Shown: one piece after another, positions 33,325 through 42,038 of the stretch
Numbering within the stretch: the first letter of the stretch is position 1
Layout of the letters: each line of letters begins with the position of its first letter
Assembly: GCA_964494505.1 (NCBI GenBank)
Contig: CAZBRO010000015.1
Coordinates: 48,725-112,724, forward strand
Direction: 5' to 3'
From: CAIYRG01 sp964494505
GTDB taxonomy: Bacteria; Pseudomonadota; Alphaproteobacteria; Micropepsales; Micropepsaceae
DNA length: 64,000 bases
The notes under the pieces: model-generated
What the model saw: only the letters and a program-made list of their open reading frames with translations
Told to the model about the DNA's origin: nothing
Databases searched by the model: none
Translations under genes and position numbers: made by a program

Positions 33325-33867
33325 CTACGTTGCCAACAACCGCTCGATCAGCGGCAGGTAGTGTGCGAAGTCCAGTGTCTTGTATCCCGCGATCTTGGCC
33401 TGATCGTCCCATTGCCTCAGGAGCACCGCCTCGCGGAAATAAGGTTCGGCTTCGAATGCCTCCGTTTCGGCGGGCGACATTTGCCCGCCTTGGAGGCGAA
33501 GCGTCACGACGGATGCCGGGCTGAGCGTGGCGAAGTAAGCCGGGTCCATCGCACACAGATATCGCTTGGCCGGAACGTGGAGGCGCACGGGTTCGCAGAC
33601 GTCTGGACCGAAACGCAACGCCAGCCACCGGCTGCCGATCCGTTCGTGGCCGGCATCGGTCTTCCAATCCGCGATATCTCCCGGCACGGGCTCGATCAGG
33701 TGACCGATGTCATGCAACAGCGCCGCAATGACGAGGCCATCGGGTGCATTTGAGCGTTGCGCGAAACGGGCGGCCTGCAGGCTATGCTCGGTGACGGTCA
33801 CAGGCTCGCCAAAGTAGGCTGCCGCGCCGCGGCCGCAATAGATCGATACGAGTTGGTCCGTTGTCAT
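33325..33867 (-). CDS. HD-domain phosphonate oxygenase, PhnZ-like
   Basis: 180 residues. The HD-domain metal ligands are visible: TEHSLQAARFA (His), ALLHDIGHL (His-Asp pair) and a later His in VRLHVPAKRYL. This matches the small HD proteins of phosphonate operons (TIGR03276), related to PhnZ, a mixed-valent di-iron oxygenase that splits 2-amino-1-hydroxyethylphosphonate to glycine and phosphate. No PhnY-type 2-oxoglutarate hydroxylase is in the window, so its substrate may come from another route. ATG 33867, with GGGAG upstream, overlaps the stop of the TPR-sulfotransferase gene by four bases; a longer frame from 33945 lacks support. Last gene of the receptor operon. Confidence 0.82.
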   Translation of the reverse strand: MTTDQLVSIYCGRGAAAYFGEPVTVTEHSLQAARFAQRSNAPDGLVIAALLHDIGHLIEPVPGDIADWKTDAGHERIGSRWLALRFGPDVCEPVRLHVPAKRYLCAMDPAYFATLSPASVVTLRLQGGQMSPAETEAFEAEPYFREAVLLRQWDDQAKIAGYKTLDFAHYLPLIERLLAT

Positions 33868-35882
33868 TGCAGCTCCCGGTACCGAACCAAGGCGTCCCCG
33901 AGGGCGTTCCTGAGCGGGCCGAGCCAGGGCTCGTACTTCTTCCATTGCTCGATGCCGTCACGGAAGATCGGCTGCCGAACCTGCTCGGAACTCGGCGTGC
34001 GAACGCTGCGCCTGGTCTTGTGGAAATCGATGCACGCGGGCTCGAACGCAAGGCCGCAATAATCCAGCATCCGCCGCACGCTGCCCTCCAGATCGGCAAC
34101 CACGTCTTCGTAGTGGACACGCAATATGCGCCCGGGCAGCACCGCATCCCAGTGCTCCATCAACGCAAGATAAGTCCGGTAGTAGCGCGAGATGTCCTCG
34201 ATGCTGTAGGTGAATTCCTGCCCGTTGGCGAAAAGCTGCTTCAAATTGCTGAAGCAGCAAGCCATGGGCTCCCGCCGGGCATCGATGATCCGTGCATTGG
34301 GCAGCATCAAGTGGATCAGGCCGATATGCCGGAAATTGTTCGGCATCTTGTCGATGAAAAAGGCCTTTCCGGTCCGGTAGACTTCCGTATCGGTCAGGTA
34401 TTTCTCCCCGAGCCTAGCGAAATCCTCTTTGGTCATGTTCGCCAAGGCGGCCGGATAACGCGGATGATCGAAATCCGGATCGCGTCCCTGGATATCGAGG
34501 ACAATCCGCTGAATGTCCGCGAGTTCCTGCGTGCCTTCTACCTGTGAATGAGAGGCAAGGATCTGCTCGATTAGTGTGGAACCCGACCGAGGCAGGCCGA
34601 GAATGAATATCGGGTCTCGGCGCGAGGTGCCCCACCCGGTTCGATGCTGGAAGAAATCCCGCGTGCAGATTTCGATCTGCCTGACCGTATTGTTCTCGAT
34701 GATTTCGGGGTGGTAGCGGCTTTCCGAACGCTTCAAAGCGTTGCCCCGGTCGTAGTAGCGCCAGGATTCGGTTGTCTCACCGGCGTCCTCCAGGCCCTTG
34801 CCGAGCGCGAAACACAAATGATAGCGATCGACCAGAGACGTCGCCGGCGAGGCTTCTCCGGCGCGCATGAGAGCGACCTCCGCGTCATCGAAGCGATACA
34901 TTTTCAGGTTTGCCAAACTCCAGTAGGCGTCGCCGAAATCCGGCCGCGCCGCGGCCGCCGCGCGATAGGCGTCGATCGCCTCCGATACTCGGCCGACCGT
35001 CTTCAACGCGTGTGCGATCCATAGGTGCACATCCGGGGATTCAGGCGCGGCGAGGAGCAGCTCCCGATAGAGCCCGATCGCCTTCTCGTGCTCCCCGAGG
35101 CCGACGGCGATTTGAGCCGCAAGGGAGCGGTATTCCGGATTGCTCGGCTCCAGGTCCAGCAACCGCCGGATTTGCTCGCGGGCCTCCCGGTATTTATGCC
35201 GCTGCACCAGGGTCTGCGCATAATCGTATCGAGCCGGCCGATAATCGGGCTCGAGCGTCAGGACCGCTTCAAGCAGCAATTCGGCGTCATCGAGAACATC
35301 GCGGGCCATCCCGATCTTTGCCAGCAGGCGCATCGCCTCGGGGTGGTTGCCGTGCGCCAAGAGAAATGCACGCACGATCTGCTCCGCCGGCGCCAGGTCC
35401 CCATCGGAAAAAAGGGAGGTTGCGGTCACCACTTCGGGCGGCAGCCGCTTGAGCGTCGCGACGTGGGCGGCGGCGGTGGACGCGTTCTGGGCGTCTCCCG
35501 TCATCCGATACAAGCCCTCAAGCATCCTCCAGCTCGAAGGCAAAGCAGGGTTGATGTTCACGCCGCGCAGGAAGGCATCGATCGCCCGCGGAGCATCCTT
35601 GAGCACGACGTAGCACAGGCCCCGCTCCTGATGCATCCGGCTGAACCGCGGTTGCAGTTGTTCCAGGCGATCGAGCGTCGCCAGGGCCTCAGGTATGCGC
35701 ATGAGGTGCCGCAGGCTGATCGCCTCGATCAGCAGGAGATCGCGATTGTCCGGCAGGCTACAAACCAGTGCCTGCGCGCTTCGCAACGCCTCGGCATGGC
35801 GGCCACCCCTCTGCAATTCGCGCAGCCGGCGGACTTCCAATTCGATCGGAGACGAAGGTGGGGCGGCTGCAGTCGCTTCCAT
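33864..35882 (-). CDS. TPR-repeat sulfotransferase
   Basis: 672 residues. About 370 N-terminal residues are TPR helices (ALRSAQALVCSLPDNRDLLL, ALATLDRLEQLQPRFSRMH, AIDAFLRGVNINPALPSSW and others). The C-terminal sulfotransferase domain has the PAPS 5'-phosphosulfate loop FILGLPRSGSTLIEQIL (about 425), the ARIIDARREPMACCFSNL segment for 3'-phosphate binding, and a terminal FRDGIEQWKKYEPWL helix. It should transfer sulfate from PAPS to a protein or small molecule, in the cytoplasm. It lies 67 bp after receptor 3 and overlaps the PhnZ-like gene by four bases, so it belongs to that operon. The start is ATG 35882 with a poor ribosome site. The link to phosphonate chemistry is unexplained. Confidence 0.88.
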   Translation of the reverse strand: MEATAAAPPSSPIELEVRRLRELQRGGRHAEALRSAQALVCSLPDNRDLLLIEAISLRHLMRIPEALATLDRLEQLQPRFSRMHQERGLCYVVLKDAPRAIDAFLRGVNINPALPSSWRMLEGLYRMTGDAQNASTAAAHVATLKRLPPEVVTATSLFSDGDLAPAEQIVRAFLLAHGNHPEAMRLLAKIGMARDVLDDAELLLEAVLTLEPDYRPARYDYAQTLVQRHKYREAREQIRRLLDLEPSNPEYRSLAAQIAVGLGEHEKAIGLYRELLLAAPESPDVHLWIAHALKTVGRVSEAIDAYRAAAAARPDFGDAYWSLANLKMYRFDDAEVALMRAGEASPATSLVDRYHLCFALGKGLEDAGETTESWRYYDRGNALKRSESRYHPEIIENNTVRQIEICTRDFFQHRTGWGTSRRDPIFILGLPRSGSTLIEQILASHSQVEGTQELADIQRIVLDIQGRDPDFDHPRYPAALANMTKEDFARLGEKYLTDTEVYRTGKAFFIDKMPNNFRHIGLIHLMLPNARIIDARREPMACCFSNLKQLFANGQEFTYSIEDISRYYRTYLALMEHWDAVLPGRILRVHYEDVVADLEGSVRRMLDYCGLAFEPACIDFHKTRRSVRTPSSEQVRQPIFRDGIEQWKKYEPWLGPLRNALGDALVRYRELQ

Positions 35883-35949
35883 GGGGCCGGGTCGAAACAG
35901 GAACAGGCGGGCGTTGCCGCCCGCCTGAGAACATTGGCAGAAATTCTCG

Positions 35950-38631
35950 TCAATAATTATACCCGATCTTCATGCCGATTACGCGCGGCCGCAGCGGGAC
36001 CTCCGATTTGATGAACTGCGCGGAGGAGGTAAACGTGCTGGCGTGAGAGTTGTTGAGATTTGTGCCGTAAAGCTGCACGTACCATTTATCCATGGCGATT
36101 CCGAAGGATGCATCGACGGTCGTGTAAGCCGGCTGAAGGTAGCGCAGGAACGTCGTGTTCGGGATCGCCACGCCCGTCCCCGAGAGATAGGTTGCGGGCT
36201 GATTGTACATACTGCCCGTGTAGCTGAGGCCCACCATCGCGAAGGCCGCATAGCCTCCCATCTCCCAATCATAGCGCGCACGCACATTGCCCTGGAATTT
36301 CGGCGAGAAGGCCGGAACCGTGCCGGGGGCGCCGAACGGGTTCTGGAAGGGCACCAGCCCAACCCCTTTCTGGACAATTTGCGTGATGCATTGGCCGAAC
36401 GCCGGGGTTCCGGAGATATTGTCCACCAGGCATGGCGAGTTCGACTGCGTGTCGTCATTGTAGGACCCAGAGCCCTGCAACGTCAGTTCGTCGGTCAGCC
36501 GGGCGACGAGTTGCACCTCCGCGCCTTTGACTTCGTAGTTCGGGCCGTTGACGCCAAAGGTGGTATTGCCGAGTTCCGTAGGATTGAAGAACAGGAACTG
36601 CACATTGTCCCAGGTCATGTAATAGGCTGACAGGTCCAGCTGCACGTGGCGATCGAGAAACTCGCTCTTCAGGCCCACCTCGTGATTGGTGAGAGAGTCC
36701 GGGGCGTAACTATTAGGCTTTCTGAACTGCGCAGGATTGCCGGTGCCCGGCCCAGGGGCCACGTTGCTGACCGACCGGTTGAACCCACCCGGGCGGAAGC
36801 CCTGCGAGAATGTGTAATACACCATCGTGTCCGGCGTCACGTGCCACGTCACATTCGCCCGGCTCTTGAAACCCGTATAAACGGTGTGGTCGTTCGCGGC
36901 GTCGATGTTGACCAAACCGCCCGTGCATTGCCCGTTCGGCACGTTCAGACAGCCTGTGCCCGTGCCATATTGGGATCCCACCTCGAACTCCGAATACCGG
37001 TACCAACGTGTTCCACCGGTCACCGTAAGAACGTTCGGGATAATGTCGTAATCGACCGAGCCGAAAAGCGCCCATTGGTGATAGCCGCGTTGTGTGTCTT
37101 CGCCGAAGGCCGTTGAGTCGCTGCGAATGCCCGGAACGTTGGCGGTCGAACCCGGAGCGGTGTGGACGTCGGCAACGCAGACCGGACCGCCGGAGAGCGC
37201 TATCGAGAGATTTGCCGAGGTGCAAGCGGGAATGGTCTTATAGTTGAAATTCATCACATCGAAGATGTTGAACTCTTCCTGGAAGGCGCCGGCGATCGCG
37301 CGCACACGCCACGTGTCGGGGGTGCTGAGTCGCACCTCATTGCTGAAATGGGTGTTCCTGACCGTGTCCTGCCAATAACCGAGCGGGGAATAACAGGTTG
37401 GCGGCGCGGTGCCCCAGCCGGTGGAGCCGCCGGTGCATTGGTAATACATGCCGCCGCCGGTGCGGGAATAGTTCGCGTAATCCATCTGCTGCGAGAATCG
37501 CCGCACCGTGTAACCGCCAGTGTACACCGCCGTAAGGTCGCCGACCTTGCCGTTGATGGTCCAGGCCGTGTTCTGGAATTTGTCTTTTTCGTAGGAGGGC
37601 GTGAAAGCCGTGACCTGAAGCGATTTCAACGGTTGGAAGTCCGAGCCGGTGGGGTATTCGACCGACAGGCCCTGGGCGTCCAGATCCTGCAAACTCTCCG
37701 AGATCAGCACATTCCAATCGTCATCGACCTTGTAGAGCGCAGACAAACGCGCACCGGTGTAAGTGGCAGGATTGAAATTCTTCTGTGCCGTTGTGTAATT
37801 ATTGCCTTGCGGCGCGTTCGCGAGCGTGCACAGGCCCGCCGGACCGGGTGGCAGATGGTTGGGACAGAGACCCGCAGTCGGCGTGATATTGAAATAATAA
37901 TTGCCGAGGTCGGTATTTGAACGGGTGAAAGTACTCGGCACATTGTCGATATAGCCGCCTTGATGATCGTTGTAGATCACAATGCGGGCGGCGAGCTTGT
38001 TGTCGATCACGGGCAGGTTGAGGGTGGCATTCACACTGTTGTTCGGGTCGCCGCTTGCTGTGAAGCCATAGCTCGCCTCGGCCTTGCCTTCGATGACGTC
38101 GAGCTTCGGCTTGTTGGTGATGTAGCGCACGGCGCCCGCTTCCGCGCCGCCGCCGAACAGCGTTCCCTGCGGACCTTCGAGAACCTCGATATGATCTATG
38201 TCCACCACATAGATGTCGGCATTGCGCGCCGGGAACTGCATCGATTGGTCGTCCAGATACAGCGCGACATTGGGGAAATTTGCGATCGTGGCGCTGGATT
38301 GGTTGCCGCGAAAACCGGCGCTCAGGCCGCGCATGAAGATTTCGCCCTGACCGGGGCCGTTGTTTCCATAGGAGACGTTGGGTGTGAACTTCAGGATGTC
38401 ATCGAACGTCGAGACGTTCAGATCGATCAACGTTTGGCCTGTGAACGCCTGGATGGTTGTGGGGACGTTCTGCACGTTTTCGTCCCGGCGCTGAGCCGTG
38501 ACCGTTACCGATTCAATGCCGGAAAACTGGGTGTCCGCGGCAACAACCTGCGCGTCGGCTGCTGTTGTTGCACTTCCCCATGCGCTAAGGATCGCCGCAG
38601 CAGCACAGGAAATCTTATATTTGCCTTTCAT
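35950..38631 (-). CDS. TonB-dependent outer membrane receptor 3 (phosphonate locus)
   Basis: 893 residues. ATG 38631, with TGGGGAAA upstream, is preferred to TTG 38643. The signal peptide ends near ADAQVV. A TonB box region IESVTVTAQRRDENVQNVP leads to a plug (about 45-170: TFDDILKFTPNVSYG, IFMRGLSAG, VALYLDDQSM, IDHIEVLEGPQGTLFGGGAE, VRYITNKP). The barrel ends in RPRVIGMKIGYNY, with a terminal aromatic. This resembles the large sphingomonad/Caulobacter-type receptors used for many organic substrates, unlike receptors 1 and 2. First gene of an operon with the TPR-sulfotransferase and PhnZ-like genes, so a phosphonate or phosphonate-bearing substrate is the best guess. Confidence 0.92.
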   Translation of the reverse strand: MKGKYKISCAAAAILSAWGSATTAADAQVVAADTQFSGIESVTVTAQRRDENVQNVPTTIQAFTGQTLIDLNVSTFDDILKFTPNVSYGNNGPGQGEIFMRGLSAGFRGNQSSATIANFPNVALYLDDQSMQFPARNADIYVVDIDHIEVLEGPQGTLFGGGAEAGAVRYITNKPKLDVIEGKAEASYGFTASGDPNNSVNATLNLPVIDNKLAARIVIYNDHQGGYIDNVPSTFTRSNTDLGNYYFNITPTAGLCPNHLPPGPAGLCTLANAPQGNNYTTAQKNFNPATYTGARLSALYKVDDDWNVLISESLQDLDAQGLSVEYPTGSDFQPLKSLQVTAFTPSYEKDKFQNTAWTINGKVGDLTAVYTGGYTVRRFSQQMDYANYSRTGGGMYYQCTGGSTGWGTAPPTCYSPLGYWQDTVRNTHFSNEVRLSTPDTWRVRAIAGAFQEEFNIFDVMNFNYKTIPACTSANLSIALSGGPVCVADVHTAPGSTANVPGIRSDSTAFGEDTQRGYHQWALFGSVDYDIIPNVLTVTGGTRWYRYSEFEVGSQYGTGTGCLNVPNGQCTGGLVNIDAANDHTVYTGFKSRANVTWHVTPDTMVYYTFSQGFRPGGFNRSVSNVAPGPGTGNPAQFRKPNSYAPDSLTNHEVGLKSEFLDRHVQLDLSAYYMTWDNVQFLFFNPTELGNTTFGVNGPNYEVKGAEVQLVARLTDELTLQGSGSYNDDTQSNSPCLVDNISGTPAFGQCITQIVQKGVGLVPFQNPFGAPGTVPAFSPKFQGNVRARYDWEMGGYAAFAMVGLSYTGSMYNQPATYLSGTGVAIPNTTFLRYLQPAYTTVDASFGIAMDKWYVQLYGTNLNNSHASTFTSSAQFIKSEVPLRPRVIGMKIGYNY

Positions 38632-38942
38632 GTATTTCCCCAAAAGAAGCCGATAAAGGCTGCCTATACATGCTGTAGGGACGACAGCACCCCGCGCCCG
38701 CGCTCCAACCAGCGCACGCTAATCAAACGATTACGTATCCCCCAGCGCAGAAACCATAGGGATGCGATATGATATTTGGGTGACAGGAAATTTGCAGGAC
38801 GATGAATAGATACGAAAACCGTTCTCTAAACATTCTGCCTGACCGCGCTTGTGACGGCGGTGTCATAATGATTGCTTACTAAGCGCTGTGGCATCTTGTG
38901 TTGGGGGTGCCTGGACGCGAAGAGGCAGGCAATATTCCGATT
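38632..38942. other. Divergent intergenic region, receptor 3 / phospholipase C
   Basis: About 310 bp with outward promoters expected. It holds a Pho-box-like element (38849-38866). The rest (for example the A/T-rich 38775-38835) has no feature I can name. Confidence 0.4.
38849..38866 (+). promoter_or_regulatory. Candidate Pho box (PhoB site), weak
   Basis: TTGTGAC and GTGTCAT, two 7-mers with a four-base spacer, compared with the CTGTCAT-N4-CTGTCAT consensus. The second half matches six of seven, the first four or five. It lies 76 bp before the phospholipase C ATG and 218 bp from receptor 3. By-eye matches of this quality can occur by chance; the phosphorus-related neighbours are what make it worth listing. 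Confidence 0.3.
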
Positions 38943-40982
38943 ATGACAGACCGCGATCGCCGAGAATTCATAAAGCAGGTTGGGCTTGCCGTTGGCGCGT
39001 GGTCATCGGTGATTCAGAGTGCGTTGGCGGCGCCTGCCAACCGCCGTAACGGCAGCGTCATGGATGTCGAACATGTCGTCATCCTGATGCAGGAAAACCG
39101 CGCCTTCGATCATTATTTCGGCACCCTGCGCGGCGTGCGCGGCTTTTCCGATCCAAGGGCCGTGACGCTTCCTTCGAGAGACCTCGTGTGGCGTCAGCCG
39201 GCGCCGGATGGTCAAACCATCTCGCCCTTTCATCTTGATGCCATCGGCACGGCGGCGCAGTGGCTGCCAAGCCTGGATCACAGCTGGAAAGGCAGTCATG
39301 CGCGCTGGCAGCACCATGACGCCTGGATCGCCGCCAAGGGGCCGATGACAATGGGATATTTTTCCCGGGCCGATCTGCCATTCTATTATGCGCTCGCCGA
39401 TGCTTTCACGATCTGCGACGCCTATCATTGTTCGATTTTCGGGCCGACCAATCCCAATCGGATGTTCCTGTTTACGGGCACCAACGGCTTGGCCGTCGGC
39501 GATGACGGACCGCAGGCCATCGAAAATCCGAGCGACGAAGCCAATGAGACGGCAGATCCTGCCAACGATTCGAGAGCCTTCGTGCCTTACCGCTGGACAA
39601 CCTATGCCGAGCGGCTAAGCGCTGCCGGGATCGATTGGCGCGTTTATCAGGAATATGACAATTTTGGTGACAACGCGCTGGCGTATTTCGCGCGCTTCCG
39701 CGATCTGGACCGCGATTCCGATTTCTATCGGCGGGCGCGGCGTTGGGCGGAGAGTTCTAACGCCACCAATGCCAAACAATCTCTGGGTGAGCATTTGGTG
39801 GCGGATTTCGCCGCCGATGTGGCGGCGGGAACGCTGCCTCAGGTGAGTTGGATCGTCGCGCCCACTATCGCCAGCGAACATCCGGAGGCGCCCCCGGCAA
39901 TCGGCCAGGCGCTGGTCGCAAGGCTGCTGGCAGCGCTCGCGGCCTATCCGCAAGTGTGGGCCAAGACCGTGTTCATTCTGAATTATGACGAGAATGACGG
40001 CTTTTTCGATCATATTCCGCCGCCGGTGCCGGCAATTACGCCGGCGATGGGCAAGAGCACGGTCAGCGTGGCGGGAGAGATTTACAAGGGCGAGCTGGTT
40101 GGCCTGGGCCCGCGAGTGCCAATGCTGATCGTTTCCCCCTGGACCAAAGGCGGCTTCGTCAATTCGCAGGTGTTCGACCATACCTCGGTGATCCGCTTTC
40201 TCGAAGCCCGCTTCGGCGTCTCCGAGCCGAATATCACGCCTTGGCGTCGCGCGGTCTGCGGCGATTTGCTTTCGGCCTTCGATTTTGCCGCCGATGCGGA
40301 CAGGGGTGACTGGAGCGCGGCGTTGCCCGACACGGCAGGCTACGCCGATACAGCGGCTGCAGCCCGCGCCTTGCCGCCCGCGGTGCGTCCGCAAGCGGGC
40401 GCATTGCCGGCGCAGGAAAAAGGACAGCGTCCCGCCCGGCCTTTGCCTTATGCGCTGGACGTGACGGGGAGCCCCAGCGACGGGGCCTTCGCTTTGACCA
40501 TCGCCAATCGCGGAACGGCCGGCGCCTGTCTTGCGGTTTATGCGGATGGTGCCGGCCCCTGGTTCTACACCTGCGAGGCCGGCCGAACGCTCGGCGATCG
40601 ACTTCCCATCTCGGCCGGCGGCTATGGCTTTCGGGTGCATGGTCCAAACGGCTTTCTGCGCGTGTTCCAGGATGCGGCGCCCTTTGCCGCCATCGGGATA
40701 GAAACCCGCTACGACGCGACGACGCAGGAACTGGTTCTCATGCTGCGCAATTCCGCCGTGGCGGCGCGCGAGATTGTCACCCGGCCGCTTGCTTACTCGG
40801 GAGCATCGGCCCGTCGTTACCGCCTTGCCCCTGCTGAAATGTTGGAGGACCGTTGGGCGATCGCAGCCAGCGACCATTGGTACGATATTGAACTGCGCAG
40901 CGGCTCGGCAATCTGGCAGTTGGCCGGGCACATCGAGACAGGCCGAATTAGCCGCAGCGATCCGGCCATCGGTTCAAGTTGA
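38943..40982 (+). CDS. Tat-exported phospholipase C (phosphocholine-specific PLC family)
   Basis: 679 residues. A twin-arginine signal (RDRREFIKQVGLAVG) is followed by the phosphoesterase domain: VEHVVILMQENRAFDHYFGT (catalytic and metal Asn/Asp/His), LDHSWKGSHARWQHHDAW, GPMTMGYFSRADLPFYYALA, FGPTNPNRMFLFTGT, NYDENDGFFDHIPPP and VFDHTSVIRFLEARFGV. Two C-terminal beta domains of the PLC type begin near LPYALDVTGSPSDG. It hydrolyses phosphatidylcholine or sphingomyelin-like lipids to diacylglycerol and a phospho-head group, in the periplasm or outside the cell. ATG 38943 is preferred since it opens the Tat signal; TTG 38898 adds 15 residues. Divergent from the receptor 3 operon. Confidence 0.9.
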   Translation: MTDRDRREFIKQVGLAVGAWSSVIQSALAAPANRRNGSVMDVEHVVILMQENRAFDHYFGTLRGVRGFSDPRAVTLPSRDLVWRQPAPDGQTISPFHLDAIGTAAQWLPSLDHSWKGSHARWQHHDAWIAAKGPMTMGYFSRADLPFYYALADAFTICDAYHCSIFGPTNPNRMFLFTGTNGLAVGDDGPQAIENPSDEANETADPANDSRAFVPYRWTTYAERLSAAGIDWRVYQEYDNFGDNALAYFARFRDLDRDSDFYRRARRWAESSNATNAKQSLGEHLVADFAADVAAGTLPQVSWIVAPTIASEHPEAPPAIGQALVARLLAALAAYPQVWAKTVFILNYDENDGFFDHIPPPVPAITPAMGKSTVSVAGEIYKGELVGLGPRVPMLIVSPWTKGGFVNSQVFDHTSVIRFLEARFGVSEPNITPWRRAVCGDLLSAFDFAADADRGDWSAALPDTAGYADTAAAARALPPAVRPQAGALPAQEKGQRPARPLPYALDVTGSPSDGAFALTIANRGTAGACLAVYADGAGPWFYTCEAGRTLGDRLPISAGGYGFRVHGPNGFLRVFQDAAPFAAIGIETRYDATTQELVLMLRNSAVAAREIVTRPLAYSGASARRYRLAPAEMLEDRWAIAASDHWYDIELRSGSAIWQLAGHIETGRISRSDPAIGSS

Positions 40983-41054
40983 TCCCGTCCAACATTGTTG
41001 ACCGGAATCCTAACGCTCCAATATCGTCAGACTCCTAGCGAGCGAGTGATCACA

Positions 41055-41855
41055 ATGGATCTTGAATTGGCCGGGAAAGTTGCGGTGGTGACCGGCGGCA
41101 GCCATGGCATCGGCAAGGCCATCGCGCGGGCGCTGTCGCGTGAAGGCGCCGATCTCGCCCTGGTCGCACGCAATGTACACGACGCTGAAGCAACTGCGGC
41201 GGAGCTTGGCAATGAAACCGGACGGATCGTGCGTGCCTATAGCGCGGATACGGGTGATGACGAGGCCGTGCGACAAGCCTTCGCGCAAATCGTGAATGAC
41301 TTTGGGCGACTCGATATTCTGGTGAATGCGGCAGCAAAGCCCGGCGGGCAAGCTCCGCCACCCAAACTTGCCGAAATCACCAACGAGGATTTCTGGTCCG
41401 ACGTCAACGTGAAGGTGCTCGGTTACTTGCGGTGCGCTCGCGAGGCTGCTCCTCACATGTTGAAACGCCGCTGGGGACGCATCATCAATATTAGCGGTCT
41501 GGCTGCTCGATCGACAGGCTCGATCATCGGCAGCATCAGGAACGTCGGGGTCGCGGCTCTCACCAAGAATCTCGCCGATGAGTTGGGTCCCGGCGGCATC
41601 AACGTGGTTTGCGTTCATCCAGGCGTGACGCGTACCGAAAAGACCCCTGGAGTCATCCATCGCCGCGCAGAAGCCGCGGGCGTTACGGTGGACGAGATCG
41701 AACGGCGTATGGCAGAGACAAACACAATCCGTCATATGGTGACGGCAGAAGAGGTCGCAGACGTTGTCGCTTTTCTGGCTTCGCCCAGATCGGTCGCGAT
41801 CAATGGCGACGCGATTGCGGCGGGGGGCGGCATGCCGGGTGCCATCTACTACTGA
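41055..41855 (+). CDS. SDR-family protein lacking the YxxxK catalytic motif
   Basis: 266 residues with a clear short-chain dehydrogenase fold: the nucleotide loop VVTGGSHGIGKAIARALS, DILVNAAAKPGG, and VNVKVLGYLRCAREAAPHML, with the conserved Ser region RIINISGLAARS. Aligning on ALTKNLADELGPGGINVVC, the usual Tyr-x-x-x-Lys position reads Gly-Ser-Ile-Arg-Asn. Both catalytic Tyr and Lys are therefore missing, so the protein either uses other residues or does not reduce a carbonyl. The C-terminal substrate loop is HPGVTRTEKTPG. ATG 41055 fits the family start; the frame opens at 40995. It follows the phospholipase gene by 72 bp on the same strand. Cytoplasmic. Confidence 0.82.
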   Translation: MDLELAGKVAVVTGGSHGIGKAIARALSREGADLALVARNVHDAEATAAELGNETGRIVRAYSADTGDDEAVRQAFAQIVNDFGRLDILVNAAAKPGGQAPPPKLAEITNEDFWSDVNVKVLGYLRCAREAAPHMLKRRWGRIINISGLAARSTGSIIGSIRNVGVAALTKNLADELGPGGINVVCVHPGVTRTEKTPGVIHRRAEAAGVTVDEIERRMAETNTIRHMVTAEEVADVVAFLASPRSVAINGDAIAAGGGMPGAIYY

Positions 41856-42038
41856 TAGCGGTAGGCGTACCCCCGGCAATGCATCCATAGGTAGCAAATC
41901 TACAGCGAACAGAGGGGCGCCACCGCCCACCGCGCGATACCCTGAAAGTTGACGCAGCCGGCAGCGCAAATTGATCTGGCGCAACGACAGAGCTGGCCGC
42001 ACAGCCTTTATTGCATCGGGATTTCTGGAGCGCCGCCG

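Noticed and set aside
39615..40931. 438-codon open frame on the minus strand
   Set aside because: Antisense to the phospholipase C gene; no recognisable features.
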